Positions 55,930-64,000 of a stretch of 64,000 bases of DNA are shown here, piece after piece. The DNA is taken from contig CAIIXF020000012.1 in the NCBI GenBank assembly GCA_903813345.2, positions 29,028,684 through 29,092,683 on the forward strand, in the 5' to 3' direction. The DNA comes from Owenia fusiformis. Its lineage: Eukaryota; Annelida; Polychaeta; Sabellida; Oweniidae. Made by a program: the position numbers and the translations under genes. Position 1 is the stretch's first letter, and the number at the start of each line of letters is the position of its first letter. Under the pieces are notes generated by a model. The model was not told where the DNA came from. It searched no databases and was given only the letters and a program-made list of their open reading frames with translations.

Positions 55930-56060
55930 ATAGGGTTTTCGGAAAAGACTGACCCCACCGACCACCGACCGGTCGGTGTTTTCCACTGGTAGCCTCAAAA
56001 CAGGGTTTGAAGAAAATGTGTAAAAGACCGACCATATCATGTAAAAGACCGAACATATTT
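55930..56060. repeat. Element end with CACCGACC repeats
   Basis: TAGGGTTTTCGGAAAAGACT then CACCGACCACCGACCGGTCG, an inverted relative of the right end of the 57,965-58,080 repeat. The two could be ends of one 2.15-kb element or separate small ones. Confidence 0.6.
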
Positions 56061-57964
56061 GTAGCCTTAGAATATTAATAATTTGATCTTGAATGTCAAT
56101 CGTTGGACTAGGCAACGTTTTTTACCGATTTTGTACCTTGCAACGAATGGCAAGCAAACAAATTGGTCATGACCGTCTCCTCTCGATTAATTGCCCTGCC
56201 TTAGGTCCTAACCTATCATTAACCAACCTATCGTTTCTACGGGAATCTATCCTAATTTTTTACTGAAATTTAACAATTTCGAAACAAAAATGATTTGTTA
56301 TCGTCATAGCCTACTGAATACTGAACACGATCTAATGTTACATGCGTTCTCTTATCGGGATTAAAAGTGACTTACCATTTCAGTACACCATTAAAAAGCT
56401 TTTTTGTCATATCAAATGTATTTTTTACCAGTTGACGTTTAACAACTGAGAAATCAAACATAACGTTACGACGTCAACATCGACGATGTTTGTGTGTTTT
56501 TGTTATTGCGTTTCATATGAATGAAGAATGAACTTAATGCAATGTTACGTGCGTTTCTTTCCAAAGTGACTAACCAGGATGAAATTGGTCTTCTAACAAC
56601 TGAAACATCACTCAAGGGCGTTACAATACCCGGGAATTTATCGGTTCGTCCAGTACTTGTTTGTGATAGCGCCCTCTGTAGGTCACTGTGCTTATAGCCT
56701 ACAGTAATACGGGGTAGGATATCGGGAATTCGGTCAGTTTCTATCCGTCGATTTCGCTATGAATTGAAGCAAGTGTGACCACTTTATCCACTTAAACAAT
56801 TTGATAATTGATTAAATCTTTAAACAAAATCGATAAACATGTTATACACTACCTATCTCCTTAGAAATTAGCATGTATTTATGGATTGTGTTTTCGAACA
56901 AGGCTCGACCCAGACCAATAGGGAAATCCTTATGCTAATTAGTATGACGTCATAATTTCCTGGGGAATCCTAGATTACAAAGCCTCAGTCTGTTATTGTG
57001 TTAAATGTAAACGCTCTTTTGCAGACAGAAAATTGACAGATTAGCTTTTAACTTTCAGCTTTGATGTTTAAATATTCTGTATCTCTACCGGACTTCTTGC
57101 TGAATATCATATAATGTTATAACTTGATTTGAATCATTGCCTGATTGATCATTCTGAAATTTTGATTGTGATTCATGATTGATTGGCAAGAAAAATAATT
57201 CCTATTGTTTTCCAGCGAAGTCAAAATGTTACAGCATGAGTTATAATGTCGAGTTTGCATCATGTTAAATTCTGCTAGTGATTAGAAGTCCATGCACAAG
57301 CATACACATAAGAGACAAACACACCCAGGCTCCAGGCCGTGGATGGAAATATAAAACTATTTAAGGCACAAACTGGTATTAATAGACCGATATGTAGTGT
57401 CTGCCATGTATTGAAGGTAAACCAATCTGTATTATTAATGTTTCTTCTATCAATACATGGGTTGTGCAATAGAAAAGCAATGGCACAATCAAAAATGTGC
57501 ATATCAATCGTGAATATCTCTCGGTTCAAAGCCTTATTTCCAACAGAATCGTGTCAAAATATGTGTCTGAGTAACAGTTATACATTATAAGATCGCAAAC
57601 TCTTACCAATTATCAGCCGAATGGCTCATTTTCAACGAAATGTCCTTAAGACAACAGCCCTGGGTCGCGCCTGAGACCAAAAACTACTTCAAATAGCCCT
57701 CCCCTAATTATATTGGATAATCACATTTATGCGTGCGCGCGCAGCTCATCCAATGAACGAAACGCCACTTCCCGCTGAAATCACCGGGTATTGATCTTTC
57801 CCTTGCATCACTTAAAAGTATGACATTACACACCACGACGATGTAACGTTTTCATCGTGATTTGAAATGATAATTATACGTTTTTAAATCACGACCTAGT
57901 AAAGGTACTATAGTCATTGGATTCCCAGTTTTAGTTTTACTTCTAATTTTGCATTTTTTCATCT
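56061..57964. other. No gene seen
   Basis: No recognised domain. An alternating purine/pyrimidine stretch (GCGTGCGCGCGC) lies near 57,732. Confidence 0.4.
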
Positions 57965-58080
57965 TTATGTAAAAGACCGTCAGCCGACCACCGACCACAT
58001 GTACCCAACTGTGGAGAGTGACTGGTCGGTGGTCGGTGGTCGGTGGTCGGTGGTCGGCGGTCGGTGTTTTACGAAAACCC
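57965..58080. repeat. Hairpin element with a GGTCGGT minisatellite
   Basis: GTAAAAGACCGTCAGCCGAC at the left faces the complement of GGTCGGTGTTTTACGAAAAC at the right. The right arm contains five GGTCGGT units in tandem. Confidence 0.75.
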
Positions 58081-58164
58081 ATCATTATACAAAGACTTGT
58101 ATATATATGCGTATACAAAACACGCAGATTGTTAATACATGACAGCAAGGCCGAGGCTGTATCT

Positions 58165-58220
58165 TGACATATGAGATGTGATTCAAAAGTAATGGACAAA
58201 ATTTCTTTTGAATCACCCAT
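58165..58220. mobile_element. Minimal mariner remnant (two ends fused)
   Basis: GATTCAAAAGTAATGGACAA followed almost at once by TTTTGAATCACCCATCGTA. These are the left and right ends of the 28.5-kb mariner family with all internal sequence lost. Confidence 0.8.
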
Positions 58221-58709
58221 CGTACATATATGATATAAACATATATAAAGTTAAAGTATGCAATAAAGTTGGCCTTCCCATATACAGTAAATCATTGTTT
58301 CATTGTGCATATCAAGTGTCTACTGTACATCAGATAGAGACATGCTGAACATTACAGACATAAATTATCATTCTCTGCCACTCCTAATGACGTCAATCTC
58401 TGTAACCCACACATCAGGAACATGTTTGTATAAGGCAGAAAGGTTCTTGTTCATTGCAAATCTTTTAACTGAGAATTTGTAATTATATTATTAAAGACTA
58501 CACAATCTAATGAACTCAGAGTCAGAATCCTAATTTAAGTTGTACATTTACATGTAACCTTAATTTTCAGGAAGCAGTAATTCTGAAGCAGATATCATTA
58601 GCGTCTCATCTGTGTTTTCTTTCGATAGCAAGTTTTTCCTTTCCATTCCAATTTTCTAACAAAAAGGAAGGTTGAGTCCTAAATTCCATAACTGGTTGAA
58701 AATGTTTTC

Positions 58710-58880
58710 ACCCTTCATTTCCATAACAATGTACATACAACACATGTCATTTAGCAGTATTCTGAGGCGTTTCCTTAATAACATACGTACAGTACATGTC
58801 ATTCAGCAGCATTCTGAAGCGTTTCCATAATAACATACGTACAATATATGTCAGTTAGCAGCATTCTGAGCAGTGTTTTC
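58710..58880. repeat. 52-bp tandem repeat, three units
   Basis: AACATACGTACAGTACATGT occurs at 58,780 and, slightly changed, at 58,832; each is followed by CAGCATTCTGA(A/G)(G/C)-type sequence, with a partial unit before them. Confidence 0.8.
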
Positions 58881-59218
58881 CCATGCAGCCATCTGAAATT
58901 CTACCGTACGGCTTCAGTTCTTCAAGATACATTACTATACTTGAAAATTCTGAACCAAAAAATAGATTTATGACGTCACAATTTATGCAAATGAGCTAAT
59001 TTGCATAATTAAATATTGTTATTATATGAGAAATTTATTTAGGTTTAATTTGATACCAATATCATATCTATAGACAAAATAATGACAAAGCTACAAATGA
59101 TTTAAGATTCCAAGGTAAGATGTCTATAGATGCGTAACCATGGTAACGGAATGCTACAAAAAAGAGCAACCAATGAGAGTTTGCAAGGGCATCCGGCAGA
59201 AAATTGAACCTCAAAGTA

Positions 59219-59467
59219 CTACCTTTCAGAAAAGTATGGATGCCATAAATTAACACAGACCGCCACGTTGGGTAAATTTTTTGAAACGATAGAGAGGCAT
59301 GGGTTTCTGACTACTGCTTTAACGTCATTGATTTTCATCGACCAATCAGCGCAGCGGTCAAATGAGTACACTTTGGACTTTGGGGAAAGGTGAATAACAA
59401 AGCCCTTTCTTCTTCTCTGGCCCAACGCAGCGCCATCTTCATCGATCCATCTCGCCTGGTTTTCCAT
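59219..59467 (-). CDS. Hypothetical 82-codon frame, possible first exon
   Basis: Starts MENQARWIDEDGAALGQRRR from an ATG next to GAAGATGGCGC, a YY1-like element often found at the start of transcripts. No domain was recognised. It could be part of a first exon or only an open stretch inside a promoter. No downstream exon was found. Confidence 0.2.
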   Translation of the reverse strand: MENQARWIDEDGAALGQRRRKGFVIHLSPKSKVYSFDRCADWSMKINDVKAVVRNPCLSIVSKNLPNVAVCVNLWHPYFSER

Positions 59468-59640
59468 GAGAGGGGGAATCCCCTTGCTGTATTACCTCAT
59501 ATTTCCGCGATAAGAAACTCAACTGAGGATCAATAAAATTACATTCATTTGCAGGTAGGAGAGGCGATAAGACGTTTTGTTGTCCTATCCGATAAAAAGA
59601 TCATCTGGTGAAATATTTCACAAAATCGCAAAAGGTAAGC
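59330..59640. promoter_or_regulatory. Possible bidirectional promoter
   Basis: CG-richer than its surroundings. It contains ACCAATCAGCGC (CCAAT box), TAACGTCA, GCGCCATCTTC (YY1-like, minus strand) and, on the plus strand, a consensus-like donor CGCAAAAG|GTAAGC at about 59,634 that would end a non-coding first exon. Confidence 0.3.
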
Positions 59641-60039
59641 ATTTTATTGACGATCATGCCTGAAATAATGGTATGACTTAATGGATCCTGAGACCATCAT
59701 TAATGTTAGTCTCAGATCGATCACAGGACAGCATTTGCCAAGCAAACATTTATTCATAGTACTTCTGATTCATTGATTAAGACCTATGATTTCGTAATTG
59801 TACTGTTATCTACACAACAAAACAAGAAGTAGAAAGGATTTTGCGAAGTTCAGCAAAAGATAGAGATATCTGACGGTATGGACCGATGTATAAAAGAAAA
59901 TAATGTTGAAGCTAGATGGAATCGATTAACATATTGGCGACTGCATTGCCGAAGGAATGCAGTGAATAATGGGAGTAAACTGACTCAGTGTTGATAAAAT
60001 CAATGATATTTATTCCTCGATTCCTCCGACTAGAAAAAT

Positions 60040-60115
60040 GGCGATCCAAACGGCAACGTACAGAGAATTTGTACGGCGGTATTTTTGATGATGTACGTTG
60101 ACGATGGTTAGGCGT
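60040..60115. repeat. Short copy of the foldback element end
   Basis: GTACGTTGACGATGGTTAGG CGTA matches the outer end of the 27,960-32,490 element (GTACGTTGTCGATGGTTAGA), with GGCAACGTACAG inverted close by. Confidence 0.65.
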
Positions 60116-60236
60116 ATTTTAATCATAAAACGAATTGTTCTTAATGTCTCTGCCATGTGTAAAGTGCAAATATTGTCTTAATTTACAGGATTATAATTTT
60201 TTCTTGAGATGGGAATTCCGGGCATCGGCAAGGTAT

Positions 60237-60735
60237 TAAATATTATTATATCACTGTCATATTCCTCACTCTCTTATTGGTCCATGTCCTACACGTGACT
60301 AAAAAATAACAAGCGATATTCAACGGAATTCACGTGACTTCCGGTGAATATCAAATGATATTCAACGGTCATAACTTATACATCACCGGGGTTGACTTAG
60401 TCCAGTGTAATTTTTATTTCATATATCCCATTATAACGAAAAACATTCCCAACCCTGTTTCCCACATGACCAATACTATGAGTATGAACACAATGGTTCC
60501 ATTTTCATTGACCCATTGCAATGTTACAATTAATTATAAGTTAACATGAAACCTTAAATTAAAATACTACAATTTGGGAGTTGATATTTATTGACTATAC
60601 AATTTGGTAGTTGATATTTATTGTATTTATTGTTATATTGTTTGAAGAAATATAAATGTATTTCAATGTTAACATACTTATTTAGTTATAGAAGATGTTA
60701 TGACAGTGATATAATAAAACAAATATTTAATTCTA
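60237..60735. mobile_element. TIR element of about 495 bp
   Basis: AAATATTATTATATCACTGT at the left and ACAGTGATATAATAAAACAA at the right are imperfect complements. No coding frame. A separate hairpin (GTATTCCAC...GTGGAATATC) lies just outside at 60,769-60,809. Confidence 0.6.
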
Positions 60736-60809
60736 TTTTCGGTGAATACCTGTGACACTTTCACAAGATGATAGTATTCCACTAGCCCTTCGGGCTTCGT
60801 GGAATATCA

Positions 60810-62117
60810 CTTTTTTAGGTTATTGTTATTTATTTCCATATAATTCAACATAATTATTTACATAGATTGTGAGGGGCCGAGGCTACATAGCATTATTGGC
60901 CCCCCCCTATAGAAAGTTAAATACATATAATAAATCACTGGAGTGTGTAGGATTGCAACGGACAGACGGTCGTCGACCAGGTCTTGCCCATGATGATGTA
61001 TATGAGTGTTAATGAGAGATGATGTGAAATGAGGAGGATGGTCATTCTAAGATGTTATCGATATAATTTGAAGATAGTTGAAGGCATTTTGTATTCAGTT
61101 CACTATTTAAATTTTCATCTCCATAAAGTATAAATTCTATTTTTTGCTTATATCACTTGTGAAAGATGCACAGGTATTGACCTCAATAGAATTAAATATT
61201 TGTATAATATCCGATGCGGAGTGATATTTCATGACGCCATTTTGGTTTTGTAGCCCCGCTGTTTAATTTATAGCAAAAACAAGATAAGTATGTCATTTGT
61301 ACGTTGGTGACGCTGCGCCTTTTTAATAGATATTAACAGATCTTAGAAGCATATCGGTCCTAAAAATCCTAGAAGACCTGACATATTTTACCATACCTTT
61401 CGCCTATATTTAGCAATTCACGAGCAAACTTTCTCTTGAAAAAATAAATCTTAGATTTGTTGAATTTTCTAGCAGAAATCGGCTACCCCCTCCCTTCAAT
61501 TCATTTTTCGATCACCGGGTGTGACTTTGGCCTTTTGATTGCTTATTTTATTGATTTGATTGACGGAAAGAAAAAGGGATGCCGAACATTTTACGAAGAA
61601 CTATCAAGAATTTTGCACAGTACACATTTATACTGCACTGAAAAGCTGCTTAGTCTAATCTAAGACAAAATAAACCATTCCTCGCAATGGCTCAATCAAT
61701 CATTCTTCGAAGTCTGCAGAAATGTTGTTGGAACCATCATGAGAAATCATGGCTGAATACTGATACACGTTTGTGTTGAAAAATGTCGTGGGAATTCTGC
61801 CTACAACGTGTAAAATAAGGAAACGAGAAAAATCGTACCTTCGACGTTCCGACATTTTGTTACTAAAACGGTTCGTTTTGGTAACCAGCGTAATCGAGTG
61901 GATCACCAGTGATTAACGTTTATCAAGAGAAATTCAAGATTCAAAGTGCGGTTGCCGTAGGAAATATGACTGCAAAAGTATCCGACCACAGAAATTCTAC
62001 AGCGAGCGTAGAAATTTTACTGACCGCAGAAATGATAGACCGCATGGTCGCCGTAGGAAATATTAGTTATAACATTATAACCTGGTGTTCCAATATTGTG
62101 CTTTTATACTGCAAATT
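60810..62117. other. No gene seen
   Basis: Only short frames without domains. Short GTTGCCGTAGGAAATAT-type direct repeats occur near 61,950 and 62,050. Confidence 0.4.
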
Positions 62118-62276
62118 AATTCCTTAATAGCCCTTGCATTGGTAATTCCTTAGTATGCCTTCTGGTGCTTTATGGACAGGAAAACACTATAATGGCCTAC
62201 TTGGAACCATTATGGATATCTAGGAAACCAAGGCATACTATGGAATCACCAAGGGCTATTAAGGAACCAGTTTGGG
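62118..62276. repeat. Palindromic element, about 159 bp
   Basis: TTCCTTAATAGCCCTTG and CAAGGGCTATTAAGGAA are perfect complements. The arms continue imperfectly through CCTTAGTATGCCTT/AAGGCATACTATGG. Confidence 0.8.
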
Positions 62277-62462
62277 GTATTGCATCACAACCAGGGCATA
62301 CTAGCTTATCATATCAGGGAATCTATTGAAGCATCCTCAAGCATACTAAGGAATCACCAATCATCATTTGGGGGTATTAAATCAGAATCATGGCATATTA
62401 GACTATCAGTCAATATATCAACAATCTAGTTTGAGAATGTGTCGATGGTTTTAGGTTTTATA

Positions 62463-62558
62463 TAGTCCCTCGCTTTTCTTACACTGACGAACGACCAATA
62501 TCAGTGTAATATTGGCAATATTAATGCCGATCGTCAGTGTAAGAAAAGCGAGGGACTA
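62463..62558. repeat. Hairpin MITE with perfect arms, 96 bp
   Basis: TAGTCCCTCGCTTTTCTTAC ACTGACGA is perfectly mirrored by TCGTCAGTGTAAGAAAAGCG AGGGACTA. Flanked by TA on both sides. Confidence 0.88.
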
Positions 62559-63126
62559 AATACGTGAATTGTGTCTTTGTTAACATAACTTCGAGCCAAA
62601 TTATTATCCACAACGTGGCTTATAAGTAGGTGTAAATCGGGAAATAAAAAAATCTTACCGAAACCTAGTCCCGGAGGAAGTTCCGCCATGATACACCGAC
62701 GATACGTCTGTGTAATTAGCTATAGGTGGGTAGCAGTGATCATACTAAGTTAGAGACTCCTGGTTGTGTTGAAGTGGTTGAGCCAGCACAATCCAGTCAT
62801 TGTGTCACCACAATCCAAAATAACAATAGCTCACCATGTGAGCGAAACAGTACACATAAAGTAGTACTGTAATTGTTTTGGTTTCTCTACAGACATTAAG
62901 AAACCTGCAAAGAGAGATTTCATCTTTAATTATGTGAGCCTATACATTGGTAAATCACTACCGTTTTATTTAAATGCGAGCTAAAATTTTAAACACAATT
63001 ATCTCAACAGTTCCTGCATGAAAATTCTAGGGAATAAGGAATGGGTATCATTTACACAATTTGAGAAATTATTGGGATACGTGAAACCTATTTAAAACAG
63101 CATAAGTATTGTTCAAAAGCGAACAT

Positions 63127-63330
63127 GATCAATGATTCCCAGTCCTCTGAAAAATGAAAATATCTTAATCCATAGATAATCTTTAAAAATGAGAAATAGT
63201 TTTGGGGATTATATGATGCAATTGTACAGTCAATGAAATGTTTTAAAGTGTATTGATGGTTTTTGGATGAAAAACATAAGCGAAATGCATGAAAAAACTC
63301 CGCCGATTCATTCTACGAATAACCCCCTCT
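63127..63330 (+). repeat. Dispersed repeat, partner of 33,727-33,945
   Basis: Same blocks and orientation as the copy at 33.7 kb; identity is high in AACATAAGCGAAATGCATGA. Confidence 0.8.
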
Positions 63331-63341
63331 CCTTTGGCGTT

Positions 63342-63540
63342 ATTGGGCTGTAGAATCCATAAGGTTAGGTTTTGAGTCTTGAAAAATCAACAAATGTTGT
63401 GAACATAACAAAAGACTGAGTTTGTAATTAGGCTGTAGACATGTAGATATTCATTGGGCTGTAGAATCCATTAGATTAGGTTTTGAGTCATAAAAAATCT
63501 GCAAATGTGGTGAAAATTACAAAATGTCAATATAATTTCA
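63342..63540. repeat. 112-bp repeat, two units
   Basis: ATTGGGCTGTAGAATCCAT starts at 63,342 and 63,454; the second unit is incomplete. Confidence 0.8.
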
Positions 63541-63544
63541 CTAG

Positions 63545-63815
63545 TCATGAATTCAGGTTATTATCTGGATAGACAATCAGCTGCTGCATAGTACTTTCCT
63601 GGTTTTTGTACGGCTGCAGAATGAGTATCCACCAACCAAGTCTTTGATTTGTGTCTTTCATTTCATTCAGCCATTTCAATGGGTTATGGTCAGTGACTAT
63701 TTCAAATTGCTTGCCAAGTAAGTAATATCTCATGTGTTCTACTGAGCAAACTATTGCTAAGCATTCTTTTTCTATAACTGCATAGTTTCTCTCTTGTGGA
63801 AGCAGTTTCTAGCCT
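63545..63815 (-). mobile_element. Fossil Ty3/gypsy-type LTR retroelement, RNase H fragment
   Basis: The minus strand shows the RNase H part of a Ty3/gypsy-like pol region (LLPQERNYAVIEKECLAIVC, VTDHNPLKWL). Only this small piece is visible; no LTRs, gag, integrase or envelope parts were seen. It is an old, broken remnant, and its left end meets other repeats. Confidence 0.8.
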
Positions 63816-64000
63816 TGCCCAAGTCGGTCTCTTTTACTTATCTTGATTTCTATTATGACCGCCTAGTACCCAAGAGAAAGTCACGTGCTTTACCGACTCA
63901 ATGTTTATGTCGGTAAAACTTGACCAATCAACGACAGCCCTGACGCGTTAGCTCATTATTATGCACGGTCAAAAACAAGTACACTTTTCACCGGGACTTT

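Overview
The window is AT-rich eukaryotic DNA, most likely from a marine invertebrate (mollusc, hemichordate, brachiopod, cephalochordate or similar). The evidence is spliced genes with GT-AG introns, an intronless RING/B-box TRIM gene with a propeller-like C-terminus, a mariner transposon, a tRNA-derived SINE, and many short inverted-repeat elements and minisatellites. The species cannot be named from sequence alone.

Only two gene-sized protein units are convincing. The first is a minus-strand gene at 3,012-18,808. I reconstruct it as five exons whose splice phases all agree, encoding about 3,344 residues. In order it carries a small USP-type ubiquitin protease (Cys box, paired CxxC zinc fingers, His box), a lysine/arginine-rich stretch, a TKL/IRAK-like protein kinase, an acidic region built of near-identical 47/48-residue repeats, a RecQ-type DNA helicase with its zinc and winged-helix parts, and a MULE-like DDE transposase with a zinc-binding region in front. 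A deubiquitinase, a kinase, a helicase and a transposase on one chain is the outstanding feature of the window. It is either a very large self-sufficient DNA transposon protein or a domesticated derivative. The second gene is a single-exon TRIM E3 ligase at 34,199-35,875.

Layout: 0.8-3.0 kb, a 122/165-bp tandem array just past the giant gene's stop codon; 3.0-18.9 kb, the giant gene, with repeats in its long first intron; 19-25.6 kb, duplications, a 1.24-kb TIR element and a 135-bp satellite with higher-order structure; 27.9-32.5 kb, a nest of elements (a long-inverted-repeat element split by a 2.95-kb mariner, itself carrying two smaller inverted-repeat insertions); 34.2-35.9 kb, the TRIM gene; 36-50 kb, non-coding DNA full of palindromic MITE-like elements, including a piggyBac-type one with TTAA duplications and a family carrying long G/C homopolymers; 50.4-55.3 kb, a cluster of six unrelated minisatellites; 55.9-64 kb, more hairpin elements, a possible promoter near 59.4 kb, and an old Ty3/gypsy-type RNase H fragment at the right edge.

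The two genes show no sign of working together. Apart from a weak 82-codon frame in the possible promoter at 59.2-59.5 kb, no host gene is evident from 36 to 64 kb.
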